Assembly: GCF_002878395.1 (NCBI RefSeq)
Contig: NC_061122.1
Span: 83,363,439 to 83,427,438, forward strand
Direction: 5' to 3'
Source: Capsicum annuum
Taxonomy: Eukaryota > Streptophyta > Magnoliopsida > Solanales > Solanaceae
DNA: 64,000 bases
Position numbers and translations under genes: made by a program. The notes under the pieces are model-generated. The model worked only from the letters and a program-made list of their open reading frames with translations. It ran no database searches and was not told the DNA's origin. Each line of letters opens with the position of its first letter. The first letter of the stretch is position 1. Below, piece after piece: positions 32,851 through 44,770 of the stretch.

Positions 32851-33667
32851 ATGTCAGGTTTGAACCTGGGTGTTTGGTTTCAGTAAAGAAAGCTCATTGA
32901 ATCAAGAATAATAATATAAGAATGATAGAGGTAGAGCAGTAGGTTGGATAAGGTATGTATAATGGGGGAGGATGATGGCTTAGGGAATACCATAGTAGGA
33001 AAGTTGTGACCATAGACCGAAGGTTCAAGTTGAACTAATGGATTAAGGGTGAAGTCATTAGATGGGTTAGAACATGGAGTTTGTATGAATTTGCTGGGCT
33101 CTAGGTAGCTTTTGGTTAAATGAGGTTTTGGGTTTAGAAAGACCAAGAGTCCCTAGTGTACCTTCTCGGTGATACCCAATAAAGTGGAGTGTTGTGCTTC
33201 TTAGTGTAATGTAATGAAGGTCGAGGGTTAGTCTAAAACATTCTTCAAGCAATAGTCTCCAAGGGAAGGTCAGGTTGCATACTATCATGATTCTCTCCTA
33301 CCTTAGTTAAGAGGCCACTCTACTAGTGTTGCATGTATTCTATTGACACTATGCCAAAGGTTCGCATCTTGAATATGTTTTGTTCCCCAAATATGATTCT
33401 TGACCTTACATTGTGTTACCTATGGTATATGCGGTGGTGTGTCTTTCAGAGTCCAGCCCAATGAATTCCTTCTATAGTATGTCGTGTCGGGACGGGTCTC
33501 ATTTATGATCCATGTGGTTTCTATGAAGCACTTCATGCCTATGGTGTCATGTCTCTGTTGATGGTCTTGCCTTGGGTGGCATAAGTGGTTCCTGTGTTTT
33601 AGTTACTTAATGACCCTTCTTGTGTTGGGGTGGTAATGTCTTAGGGGAGTATGGTGATATTTTAGAA
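32851..33667. other. Unrecognised segment replacing B pol core
   Basis: About 820 bp stand where reverse transcriptase, RNase H and most of integrase (nearly 3 kb in relatives) should be. I see no domain on either strand; open frames on the minus strand at 32880-33288 lack any motif. It may be scrambled pol, trailer DNA or foreign filler. Confidence 0.5.
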
Positions 33668-33913
33668 ATGGGGAATGTATAGGTGTTCCTTCGTGGGTTG
33701 TTCCCTTGAAGGGCATTGGTATTTTAAACACTTTTTCCTTTAAGGAGGTCCCGATAAGGATCTTAGATCGCCAAGTTTGCCAATTGAGAAAAAAAAGGTG
33801 GCTTCGGTGAAGGTTCTATGGTGGAACCAAAAGTCCGAGGAAGCTACTTGGGAGGCAGAAGAGGACATGAAGTCCAAGTATCCGCAATTATCTTCCATTC
33901 TAAAACCCTTATG
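33668..33913 (+). pseudogene. B integrase tail and chromodomain
   Basis: The frame reads ECIGVPSWVVPLKGIGILNT and then FSFKEVPIRILDRQVCQLRK. After a one-base frameshift in an A-run it continues VASVKVLWWNQKSEEATWEA and EEDMKSKYPQL, ending at a stop near 33911. This is the C-terminal chromodomain that targets Tekay integrase to chromatin. It is among the better-kept parts of B. Confidence 0.85.
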
Positions 33914-34189
33914 ATTGAGGTATGTTTTCATCTTCTTAGTTTGATTTATTTGTTTGGTGGATAGAGGGTCCAAGACTCTAAGCTTTAAAGTGATCAGGTA
34001 TCTTTGCCAAATAATGAGATTTAATCCCATAGTATATGAAATGAACGGTTGGTTGATGATGACTATGATATGTATGGTATCCTTGTTGTATGCTTTATCT
34101 TCTACCTTGTTTAAGGGTTGGTTTGATGTGTAATAATGTGTTAACTTGTGTTTATGCTTGCATTACCCATCATTTGAGGACGAATGATA
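33914..34189. other. B 3' untranslated spacer
   Basis: About 275 bp between the chromodomain stop and the polypurine tract, without a gene. Near 34165 it carries the attwgaggacgaatga word typical of chromoviral trailers. Confidence 0.6.
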
Positions 34190-34204
34190 CAAGAGGGGGA
34201 GAAT
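34190..34204 (+). other. B polypurine tract
   Basis: AAGAGGGGGAGAAT directly precedes the 3' LTR and is the likely plus-strand primer. Confidence 0.85.
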
Positions 34205-36927
34205 CGAAACACCTAGGCTTTGGACCCTTAGAAAAATCTCATGAGTTGGGCATTCTCAACAAGATACAATTTAGGTGTGTCACTTGTACACTCATACACT
34301 AGTGTATGAGTTATACCATTCAACCCTCCCCCTATCGTATGTTAAACAGCTTTGGAGGGTAGAACACTAACCCTAATACGACTTGGCCTCTCATGGTCGT
34401 ATCTTAGCGTATGAGTCATACACAACCTAGTCGTATATAGTGTTGAACTTAATCCGAAGTGGACTATTTTTGGTATGGCTTACGGGTACGATTTAGGGTA
34501 CAAGTCATACCCTTTGTATATGAGTATAGGGTATGTGGTCATACCTTGGGCAGTGTATGAGTCCTAGGTGAAGCCTAGGGTATGAGTTAGGGTACCACTC
34601 ATACCTTTGGTTACCATTGACTCAAGTGAGTCATACCCACCTGGAAGGCCACTTTTCAGCTTTTAAGTCAAGGGCTCTATGGTCATTTCCTAACCCAAAA
34701 CTCTAAAGTCCCCTCACTATACAAGTGTGTATAGCCTCATAAAATATATTTTTGAGTGGATCAAACATTCTAAATACTCTCTCAACATACTTTGGAGGAT
34801 TTGGAGGCTAGGGTTTCAAGGGTATTCATCTTGGGGAAAAGGAAGTCAAGTTTTATTTGGTGAATCATCTTGTTTAAGGCATGTATCTCTTCCCTCATTG
34901 TAAGTTCAAAATATCATATGTTTTAAATAATGATTTTGACTTGTAAATGGTGGTTTTGGAATTAAAAGTTGAGGGTTTTGAAGCATGATGTTGGGTATTG
35001 TTTTACTCTTGCTTTGGCTTATGTTTATACATATTTTTGGTGATGATTTGCACACATGGGCGCTTGTTAATTGTGGTTTAACAAATGTGTCTTGAGTAAC
35101 CCTAAGCTTGATGATTTCAACTTTGATTTTGGTCTTGCCAAAAGTGTGCCCTCAAGGTGTTTGTGAAAATGTCTAAGAGAATTGGCTAGTCACATGTTAA
35201 TGGTGTATTAAACTATGGTATTGGTCTAGTGAATATGAATGAGATAAGATATTGTTAAAATTAATGTGAATGCTTGATAAATGATTGGTAAGGACCTTGT
35301 TAACCATATAATTAGTTAATATTTGATTTTGAATAGTTTGATGGCTAAAAGAGATGAAGTCCCTAAATAAGAAAAGGAGGTGTGTTTGAAATAAAGTTGG
35401 TATAAGATTGTTAATAAGGAATGAATGATTTTTATGGGTCTTGATGACAATAAACTGAATTGCTTGATGAATTCAAGGATGGAATTGGCTTATTAAAGTG
35501 TTCGATTGATAAATGGTTCCATGAAGACCTCATGGTCATATATGGTGTTGAATTAGTCAAATGGGCTAGAGTCCTTAAGTGTTGAAATAAATTTTATGGA
35601 GGTTAATGTATGACTAAAGGGGTTAAGACTTCAAATGTAGACTAATAAGGGTAATAAAATGACTAGTGGTTCAAGTCCCTAGCCTGAATGGCTTGTGGTA
35701 CGAGTCCCTCAGCCAATGGTATAGCTTGTATTTAGAGTCCTTTGCCTAATGATATTGCTTGTGGTTAGAGCCCCTCGCCTGATGAAATTGCTTGTGGTTT
35801 GAGTCCCTCGCCTGATGAAATAGTTTGTGGTTCGAGTCCTACCCCTGATGAAATGGCTTGTGGTTAGAGTCCCTCTCCCGATGAAATAGCTTATGGTTAG
35901 AGTGCCTCGCCCGATAAAATGGCTTGTGGTTCGAGTCCCTTGCCCAATAAGAAATATTTGAATTTATAACGTTGAAAGGTCGGAGTTCTCCATTTCATGA
36001 CAGATGAATGAGTGAAATAAGGATAGTTATTAAGCCTTGTTCTCTTGGTGGTATGCTTTGAACTTGTTATGTACTTACATGTATGATTATGTGTATAAAT
36101 GTGATTGAATATGATGTTTTGGCAATGATTTGAATGATAACTCTATTTTATCCTTATATATGAGATGTGAAGGTTGGAGGCTCAGGCTCCCTTTTCTAAT
36201 GTCACGGAGAAGCTTAACATTCTAAATTATTAGGGTGAGAGGTTGGAAGTTCTTCACTCCATATCTCATGAATGAATGTTTTAAGAGCGACTGTTATGAC
36301 TTGATCCATAAATTAGCATGTTATATAACTATATATATATGTACTCTCATACATACCTATACTAATGTAAATGTGATTGCATGTGATGGTTTGACTTGGA
36401 TTGAACAAATGCACTATTTTATCATTATCCTCGAGATACATGCTAGCACTCCAACCACTAACCATCTCTGGACGCTATTTCCCCACGTGATATAGGGGCT
36501 GGAGATTCTTCTTCTACACAGTGTCTAGGTGTTCGAGCGGTTCAGGTGTTGACATTAAAGTGGTGAGCTTTCATACTTTGGAAGGAATCCCTTTCATAGT
36601 CTTTCTATACTATGTTAAGACTTGTATACACTTGGTATTTGGCTATTACCGGGGGCATGTCCCAAAATATTATTGACATCAGAATGGTAGAGGCTTTATG
36701 GATGACTGTGGACTTAGTTATCTTGGTCAGAATGTTGATACAATTGAAATGTTAGATATTGTCTAACTATTAATTATTAGTCTTAATTTCTGCTACTTTG
36801 ACATATGTTCGGAGTTTATCCGACACTTGTGGTTCGATATGATAATTAGGTTGGGTTAACGGGGCGATCTCCAAACAAGATGGGATTGAGATACCCATAT
36901 GACATGGCCCAGTTTTGGGTCTTATCA
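34205..36927 (+). repeat. B 3' LTR
   Basis: 2723 bp, starting CGAAACACC (TG decayed to CG) and ending CTTATCA. It matches the 5' LTR but lacks the RTE insertion, which places that insertion after B's arrival. Confidence 0.92.
35666..35950 (+). repeat. 33-bp minisatellite in B 3' LTR
   Basis: Same unit as at 29895-30262, here about nine copies. The two arrays differ in number and in the order of variant units, so they changed by slippage or unequal exchange after insertion. Confidence 0.95.
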
Positions 36928-36932
36928 GGAAG

Positions 36933-38546
36933 AGAATGCAGATCATTTAGGAATAATGTTGCAGACTTTTAAGGATCGTTAGTTGTATGCAAAGTTTGGG
37001 AGATGTGAATTTTGGTTAGAATCTGTTACCTTCTTGGGGCATGTTATTTCAGGGGCTGGTTTTCATATTGATCCTCAAAAGACTGATGCATTAAAGAACT
37101 AACCTAGACCTATCACTCCATGTAATATCACTAGCTTTTTGGTTTAGTTGGATACTACAGAAGATTTGCTTAAGGGTTCTCCTCTATAGCTGCACCATTG
37201 ACTAAGCTGGCCCAAAAGAGGGTAAAGTTTATTTAGTCAAATAAGTGTGAGAAGAGTTTTAAGAGTTGAAGAATAGATTGACTTCGACTTCAGTGTTAGC
37301 TTTGCCAGAAGGTTGGATGGATTTGTGGTGTATTTTGATGCTTCCCGAGTCAGATTAAGTTGAGTGTTGATGCAGAATGGGAGAGTGATAGCCTATGCTT
37401 CTGGGCAACTCTTATGAAAAGAATTATCTAACTCACAATTTGAAATTAGTTGTTTTTGTGTTTCCTTTAAAGATTTGGAGGCACTACCTCTATGCTGTGC
37501 ATGTTGATATTTTCACTGACCACAAGAGACTTCAGTATGTATTTACTCCGCGAGAGTTGAATCTTTTTCAGAGAAGGTGGTTAGAGTTGTTGAAAGATTA
37601 TGACATGAGTGTTCTCTATTATCTGGGAAAGGCCAATGTAGTGGCTAACGCACTGGGTAGGTTGTCCATGGGTAGTGTGACCCATGTGAAAGAGAAAGGA
37701 CGAGAATAAGCTAAAGAGGTGCAGAGATTAGCTCATTTGGGAGTTTGTTTCCTCAACACTGATGATGGGGAGTAGTAGTTCAGAATGGTTCAGAATCATT
37801 ATTAGTAGTAGAAGTGAAAGAGAAGCAGTAATATAAACCCATCCTGAACCAGACATTGGAATCAGTCCAATAGTAGAAGGTTGAAGTTTTCTCCCAAGGG
37901 GGAGATAGTGTACTTTGATATCAGGGTAGACTTTGCATTCTGAATATACATGGGTTACGGGAAAGGATATTAGCTGAGGCTCATGGTTCAAGATATGCCA
38001 TTTATTCGAGTTCTACTAAGATGTATCGGAAGCTATGAGAAATTTATTGGTGGAATGGTATTAAGAGGGACATAGTAGAGTTTGTGGCAAAATGTCCAAA
38101 TTATCAGCAAGTAAAGGTTGAACACCAGAGACCGAGAGGTATGATACTAGAGATTAGTATCCATACTTGGAAGTAGGAAATGGTGAATATTGATTCATCA
38201 CAGGGTTGCTTCGTATAAGACTTCAATGTGATTTAATTTAATAGATATAATGACTAAGTTAGCTCATTTCCTACTTGTTAAGACTTCAGACACAATGGAG
38301 GATTATGCCTTAATGTATATTCGTGAGTTAGTAAGGCTTCATGAGATACCTTTATCCATTATTTAACATAGAGGCATGTAGTTCAACTCGCAGTTTTGGA
38401 AACGTTTTAAGAAAGGCCTATGTACAAAGGTTAAGCTAGCACTGAGTTTCATCCGCAGATCGATGGTCAAGCTGAACGCACAATTCAGACAATAGAAGAT
38501 ATACTGAAAATATGTGTTTTAGACTTCAAATAAAGTTAGGATATAA
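36933..38546 (+). pseudogene. E reverse transcriptase end, RNase H, integrase start
   Basis: Continues E's pol after B. The sequence gives YAKFGRCEFWLESVTFLGHV and then ISGAGFHIDPQKTDALK (reverse transcriptase thumb). RNase H follows at 37320-37700, with HVDIFTDHKRLQYVFTPREL and NVVANALGRLSMG. The integrase finger (FVAKCPNYQQVKVEHQRP) and parts of the core (IMTKLAHFLLVKTSD, YIRELVRLHEIPLSII) lie at 38060-38370. Stops are numerous. The frame is cut at 38546 by a Tourist-like MITE and continues at 39179. Confidence 0.82.
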
Positions 38547-39178
38547 TAAGGGGCCGTTTGGTAGAGTGTATAAGAATAATGCAAAATATGGTGTGTTCGC
38601 AATGCTTGTATTACTTATGCTTGTATTTTTCCTATGTAGTGTTTGGTTTGATGTGAAGAGGAGCCTTGGAGTTACTGGTAAAGTTTCTGCCATGTGACCA
38701 GGAGGTCACGGTTTCAAGCCTTGGAAACATCCTCTGGCAGAAAAGCAAGGTAAGGTTGCATACGATACACCCTTGTGGTAGGGCCCTTCCCCGGACACCG
38801 TGCATAGCGGTAGCTTTAGTGCACCAGGATTCCCTTTTAGTGTTTGGTTTGATGTATTAAAAATAACATGAATTAAATAATTTCTAGAAAATAATTTACA
38901 AAATTATCCTCCAAATATATATTGAAAAAAATGCAAAAAAAAATTGAGGGATAATAGTGTCTTTAATTATATTAATGCATGCATTAAATCATAGCATTGC
39001 TAATGCCATGGATTTTAAGGTATTACTAGTGCACACCTCAATATACAGTAGAGTGTATAACTAATTCAAGCATTGGTTATACATAAGGTGAAAAAGTATA
39101 CCAAACAAGGTATTAGTAATACATATTAAAATAATGCATACATTAACTTTTCAATACACTCTACCAAACGACACCTAA
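38547..39178. mobile_element. Tourist-like MITE in E integrase
   Basis: The element (38550-39175) starts GGGGCCGTTTGGTAGAGTGT and ends with the inverted form (reverse complement GGTGTCGTTTGGTAGAGTGT). TAA duplications flank it at 38547-38549 and 39176-39178, as expected for PIF/Harbinger-type Tourist elements. Without the SINE it hosts, it is about 425 bp. It has no coding capacity. Confidence 0.88.
38637..38855 (+). mobile_element. Au-type SINE inside the MITE
   Basis: The 183-bp body (38655-38837) is bordered by a perfect 18-bp duplication, TAGTGTTTGGTTTGATGT. The head has an A-box-like tggtaaagttt and a B-box-like ggtcacggtttcaagcc. The body contains gcccttccccggacacc and ends in cccttt, matching the Au SINE known from Solanaceae and other plants. 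A perfect duplication suggests it is among the youngest insertions in the window. Confidence 0.9.
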
Positions 39179-39845
39179 CAGTTATCATGCTAGCATTCAG
39201 ATGGCTCTATTTGAAGCATTGTATGGGTGTAGATATATATCACCCATAGGATGGTGTGAGATTGGAGAGGCGGCGTTAATTGGGATGAATTCTTTTCTTA
39301 AGGCTATGATTAAGGTTCAATTGATTCATGAAAGGTTGAAGACTGCACAAAGTCATCAGAATTCGTATGCTGATGTGAGAAGCAGGGAACTCGAGTTTGA
39401 AGTAGGTGATTGAGTATTCCTAAAGGTGTTGTCTATGAAAGGGATAATGAGATTTGGAAAGAAAGAGAAGTTGAGTCCACGATTTATTGGTCCTTATGAG
39501 GTAGTAAAGTGTGTAGGAGAGGTTTCCTACGAATTGAATTTTCCATCAGAGTTAGTTGTGGTTCATCGGTTGTTTCATGATTTGATGCTCAATAAGTGCA
39601 TTGGAAACCCGTCATTAGTAGTTCCCCTAAAAAGTATTAGGGTCAAGGATAACTTGTAGTATGAGGAGATCATGTTAAGATACTTCATAGGCAGGTCCAA
39701 AGGCTAAGGAATAAAGAAGTAGCATCTGTGAAACTTCTCTAGAGAAACCAATCGGTTAAAGGGGCCACTTGAGAAGCGAAGGCAGACATGATGGCCAAGT
39801 ATCCTCATCTATTTTCTTCCAACTCAGTTCCTACCAAAGGTAAAT
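39179..39845 (+). pseudogene. E integrase C-terminus and chromodomain
   Basis: After the MITE the frame resumes with NSYHASIQMALFEALYGCRY and SPIGWCEIGEAALIG. One stop at 39412 follows (GD-stop-VFLKV). The C-terminal part continues as RFIGPYEVVKCVGEVSYELN (to 39659). A frame-shifted chromodomain is readable to about 39800 (SVKLLxRNQSVKGATxEAKA and DMMAKYPHLF). Length and order match Tekay integrase. Confidence 0.82.
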
Positions 39846-40000
39846 AGTTATTTTCAGCCAAGACTCTCTCCCTTTAAGTTTGTTTAATTATTTGCTAGTC
39901 GTAGCATATGTTTTGTGGTTGGATCCTTATAATAGATGTAGGCTTGTTTGTAAGTTGGTAGTGGGTGTGATTTCTTCCACATTTGAGGGAAAATGCTTTT

Positions 40001-40013
40001 AAGAGGGAGATAT
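40001..40013 (+). other. E polypurine tract
   Basis: AAGAGGGAGATAT directly precedes the 3' LTR. Confidence 0.75.
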
Positions 40014-42035
40014 TATAATACCCCATCTCTAAAAGTTTGATGTCTATTATACAACTCATTCGTTGAGTAGTATACATAGCATATGAGTCGTACGTTGATC
40101 TTATACACAAGACAGTGCATGATGGGTGACAATCTATTAAAGGTAAGACTCAAGTCCTAGAAGTCATCGAGAAGTATACGGGTTGTATGAAACTAAGTCA
40201 TAAGTTGAATAGAGTATACTCCTTGAGGTTCTGTCCAAGATATGAGTAGGGAGCTAAGGATCGTATATAGAAGACATGAATCGTATATGGAGCTCATAAG
40301 TTCATCAGTGTGTATCCTCTTTTGATTCTTTCCATCTTACGACTTATGATTCCTAGTCATACCATTGCATGCGAGTCGTATGATCAACTCATAAGAACTG
40401 GCATGTAAATTCTGAGAAGTTAAGTTAAGGGGCTTTTAGTCTTTTACCCCTTATAACTCCCAACCCACGACATTTAACCCCAAGGGGCATTACTTTTTCT
40501 CTCTTTTCCATCAATTCAACAACATAAAATCCCTATTTCCATTCTTAAGAACAAGATTAGGGTTTCTTCTTAAGATCATCTCCCAAGAAAGTCAAAAGTG
40601 CTTCACCAAGCCAAGAACTTTAAGGTATGTGGGGCTTATGAACAAGGATATTCTTTCATCCTTGTTCCCAAAACTTATTTTAAAGTTAAATTTAAATGAT
40701 TTTCAATTAGGATTCATACCCAAATTATCTTGTCTTGAGTTTATGAAATTTTCATGTGATTGAAGTATTAAAGTGCATACATGTTCTCATTTATTTATGT
40801 TTCGACTTGAAGATTCTCCATTTTGAATTGTGTATCATGAGTCTGATTTGAAACATTGATTAAAGACTTTCAATTGAGTTGTAACCATGATATTTTGTTA
40901 CAAGTTATATAAAAGAAAGTATTGGATTTAAGGCTTAAGTATAAGCACTAAGTTTATAAGAAAGTTTGGTCTTATGATTCAATGACAAAACTTGAAATCC
41001 ATAATTGTTCATTTTGATTCTGATTTAAGGTAAAGAGAAGCATAATTGGTTTCAAGTATACAATCCCTTATGCTATTTTAAAGTGGATTTCTTAAGTATG
41101 AGCATATATATATATATACATATTTATATATACATACTTACACTTTGGGAGTAGTATTTAGCATCGAGAAGAGAATGTGGATGAGTGTATCCTAAATTCT
41201 CGAAAACTACGAGCTAACATAGGTTAAACTTTTTCCCAATATGGATAAAGTATAGTAATCACTAACATTAAGATTCTATTTCGAGGACAAGGGTAGGACA
41301 GCTATCCCTAATGTGGGTAAGACCTTGGACTCCATGGTAGCTCACATGGTTCATGTCGATTAGAAGAATCGCCCAAAGCAAGACTAAAAGTAAAGATTTT
41401 AAGAAACTAAGCCTTATGGCTCGCTAAGTTTATTTATATGCTTCACTATCCATGTTTTATAATCTTGTAGTCTTTTGTTTCACTCAATTCCAAGGTGAGT
41501 CATTTATGTTTCGCATGCATAGTTTAAATACATTTTCAATATTATTTTACTTATGCATTCCCCCCACATGCTCAATACATTCTAGAAGTATTGATCCACA
41601 TATACGTCTGTGTGCTACATTATTTTATAATGCAAGTTCTAGTACTCGCCAGCAACACAAGTGACTTTGGCATCATTACCTTCATCCCAATGTATGGTGA
41701 GTCTTCATAGTTCAAGGACCCAGTCTTTAATGAAACTATTTTAGACATTGATATCAGTTTATGTATGGGTCAGCTTGGGTCTGTCCCAGTGACTCTCTAG
41801 TCTATAGTAAAGGCTTGTCAGACTATATCTAAGTTCAAGTTCAAAAAGTTTATGTAAAGATTTCTAAGTTAAGGATTCACCTAAAGTTATGAGATTATGT
41901 ATCCTTTGTTTTCTTTTTATGACTCCCACCCTTACTTTGTGAGTTCTGATCTGTAAAGATATCATGAACTAGCTTGAGGGTATTAGTAGTTTTGAGTATC
42001 GTGTAAAATCTAGGGGGTACTTCTGAAGCATTACA
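40014..42035 (+). repeat. E 3' LTR
   Basis: 2022 bp, starting TATAATACCCC (TG decayed to TA) and ending GCATTACA. It aligns with 23434-25473, with small gaps including the shortened AT microsatellite. Confidence 0.9.
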
Positions 42036-42040
42036 TCTGG

Positions 42041-42790
42041 ACTATTTCTTTTCTCAGGAGTTGAGGAAAGCGAAGGCGAAAGAGTTCGTTAATCTAAAGC
42101 AAGGCGATATGTCAATAAGGAGTATGCCATGAAGTTTCATCGGTTGTCTCGATATGATCTAGAGTTGGTTTATAGTATGAGGGCGGGAATAGGGAAGTTT
42201 GCTTCTGAGCTATCTCAAGATTTGATATTGAAAAGTAAGGATGCCTTGTTGAACAAATACATGGATATCTATTGGTTTGTTGTATAGATACAACAAATCG
42301 AGAAAGAGAAGAAAAAGTAGGCCAACATTAGAGAGAGGTAGAACAAAAAGTTTAGATTTTTTTATCAGGGTGCTGGTCAATAGTTGAGTGGTAGGGATAG
42401 TGGAAAGTGGTCCAAGAAGAGGTGGGATAATTTTGGGTCTCACTCGATGGCTAGTGCTCCCTATCCAAACCATCTAGTGACAAAAATTTTTAGAGTGACG
42501 ATAATTATAGGGCACAGGGTGCCCAGTCTCAGGCTAGTGGAGCCTAATTAGCTCCATCATATCCTCCGTGAAGATTATGTAATCGATTGCATCGAGGTTA
42601 CTGTGAGGAAAAAATGACAAGTTCTTTAATTATGGCCAGTCAAGGCATATGGTTAATAGTTGTCCTATTGGTAAGGTTTCCTCTTGGGAAAATAAGGTTC
42701 CTATTGCATTTTCTTTATATCCGGCACCAAAGGGTAAACATCTGGCTCTGGCACTGGTCAGAACCGACTTTGTTCTCTTATTACTCGTCA
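42041..42790 (+). pseudogene. C gag, second part with zinc knuckle
   Basis: Resumes C's gag after E with DYFFSQELRKAKAKEFVNLK, then shifts frame. RAGIGKFASELSQDLILKSK follows, then a linker rich in Lys and Gln with several stops. A degraded CCHC knuckle is seen at 42590-42680 (HRGYCEEKN, then FNYGQSRHMVNSCPIGK). Confidence 0.78.
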
Positions 42791-44770
42791 GGAGTTTGAG
42801 GCATCGCCTGATGTCATTACTAGTATGTTGAAACTCTTTTCTCATGATGTGTACTATTTACTTGATTTAGGGTCCATTCTCTCTTATATAACCTCATTTA
42901 TGACTGTGCATTTTGGTTTTGATCCTAAGTGTATCCAGAATCTTTTTTTATTTCTACCTTGATGGGTAATTCTGTGGTTTCTAGAAGAGTCTATAGGGGT
43001 TGTAGGGTATCTGTGGGTGGACTGGAGACTTTGGTGGATCTATTTGAATTAGACTTAGTGGATTTCAATATCATATTGGAGATGGATTAGTTGAACTCAT
43101 GATATGCATCTTTAGACTGTCCAACCCGTAAGCTCATCTTTAAATTCCCTAATGAGTAGATTATTGAAAGGGAAGGTGGTTCTCTAGCTCCTAAGGGAAG
43201 GTTTATATCATATCTTAGATCTCAGAGACTAATCTCCAAGGGTTGTCTCTACCATCTGGTCCGAGTTAAAGATTTTAACTCGGAAGGTCCTTTTTTACAT
43301 TTTGTCCCAATGGTGAATGAATTTCCTGAGGTTTTCCCTGATGACCTCCCTAATGTTTCTACTGATAGGGATATTGATTTTGGAATAGATCTTGTTTCGG
43401 ACACTCGTCCTATTTTTATTCCCCCATATAGAAAGGCTACGACTGAGTTTAAAGAGCTTAAGGAGCAGCTAAAGGATCTTTTAGAAAAGGGTTTCATCCA
43501 TCCTATTATGTCTCCGTGGGATGCACCAGTCTTATTCGTGGTAAAAAGAATGGTTCCCTTCGGTTATGTATTAATTACTGGTAATTGAATAAGGTGACGG
43601 TAAATAATAAGTAACCTCTTCCAAGGATAGATAATTTGTTTGATCAACTTTATGGTGCTAAGTTTTTCTCACAGATTGATCTTCGATCTTGGTATTATCA
43701 ACTAAAGATTAGGGAGGCGTATATCCCTAAAACTGCCTTTCATACCAGTATGGGTATTTTGAGTTTCTGGTTATGTCTTTTGGGTTGACCAATGCACCGA
43801 TGGTGTTCGTGAACTTGATGAATAAAGTCTTTCATTAATTTTTGAATTTGTTCATCATTGTTTTCATAGATGATATTTTGGTGTATTCTAAAAGCGAGGT
43901 AGATCATGTCAATCACTTTCGTATAGTGTTGCAAATCCTGAAAGAGTAGCAGTTGTATGCCAAATTTTTGAAATGTGAGTTCTAGTTGAATGCTATCATT
44001 TTTCTAGGTCATGTCATTTCTAGTGAAGGCATCATGGTGGATCCGCAAAAAGTTGCAGTGGTTAAGAGGTGGGCTAGACCCATGAATCCAATTGACATTC
44101 TGAGCTTTTTGGGTTTAGCCAGTTATTACATTAGGTTTGTGGAAAGTTTCTTTTCTATAGAAGCCCCGTTGACTATGTTGACTTAGAAGAAGGTAATTTC
44201 TTGTGGTTCGATGATTGTGAGGATAGTTTTGATAAGCTAAATGACAAGCTGACTTCGACTCCAGTTCTAACCTTGCTTGAAGGAACTGATGGATTTGAAG
44301 TCTATTGTGATGCGTCCCATATAGGTCTTGGATGTATTTTGATATAGCATATCAAGGTGATAACGTATGCCTCTAGATAGTTGAAGGTGCATGAGAAGAA
44401 TTATCCGACTCATGACTTGGAGTTGTTAGTTGTGGTATTTGCATTAAAAATATGGTGTCAGTATCTATATGGCGTGCATGTGGATAACTTTTCTGATCAT
44501 AAGAGTCTGTAGTATGTGTTTACTCAAAAAGAGCTAAACCTTAGGCAAAGAAGATGGCTCGAGCTACCCAAGGATTATGACATAAGTCTAGGTAAGGCTA
44601 ATATGGTTGTTGATGCTCTTAGCAGGTTATCCTTGGGGAGTATATTATGTGGATGAGGGCAAGCGTGAATTGGTGAAAGATGTTCATCACTTGGATAAAC
44701 TTGGTGTTCGTCTCTTGGACTCCGAAGATAGTGGTGTGTTTGTTCAAGAGGTGGTGAAGTCATCCTTGGG
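42791..44770 (+). pseudogene. C protease, reverse transcriptase, RNase H
   Basis: The protease begins near 42800 (SMLKLFSHDVYYLLDLGSIL); the active-site DLGS is kept. The reverse transcriptase follows from 43310 (NEFPEVFPDDLPNVSTDRDI). It has [18 protein letters not shown], an intact catalytic FIDDILVYS at 43863-43889, and FLGHVISSEGIMVDPQK (43986-44186). RNase H is seen as [16 protein letters not shown] (near 44400) and a decayed DHKSL...[15 protein letters not shown]. Many stops and frameshifts interrupt the reading. Confidence 0.8.

Larger units (their letters stand above)
27925..36927 (+). mobile_element. Element B: Tekay retrotransposon nested in E pol
   Basis: 9003 bp, starting TGAAACACCTAGG and ending CTTATCA. 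It is flanked by perfect 5-bp duplications GGAAG (27920-27924 and 36928-36932). Excising it with one copy of GGAAG rejoins E's reverse transcriptase frame (RSEE followed by ENADHL). LTRs are 27925-31252 and 34205-36927; the left one is longer mainly because of an RTE insertion. The interior has gag, protease and a reverse transcriptase start, then about 0.8 kb of unrecognised DNA, then an integrase tail and chromodomain. Confidence 0.92.
23434..42035 (+). mobile_element. Element E: Tekay retrotransposon nested in C gag
   Basis: Starts TGTAATACCCC at 23434 and ends GCATTACA at 42035. It is flanked by TCTAG (23429-23433) and TCTGG (42036-42040), a 5-bp target duplication with one later change; removing E rejoins C's gag frame. 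It is 18.6 kb as it stands, and about 9.6 kb without nested element B. It carries gag, protease, reverse transcriptase, RNase H, integrase and chromodomain in the Ty3 order, all with stops or frameshifts. It in turn hosts B in the reverse transcriptase and a MITE in the integrase. Confidence 0.9.

Noticed and set aside
42210..42473. Minus-strand frame in element C
   Set aside because: Antisense of gag.
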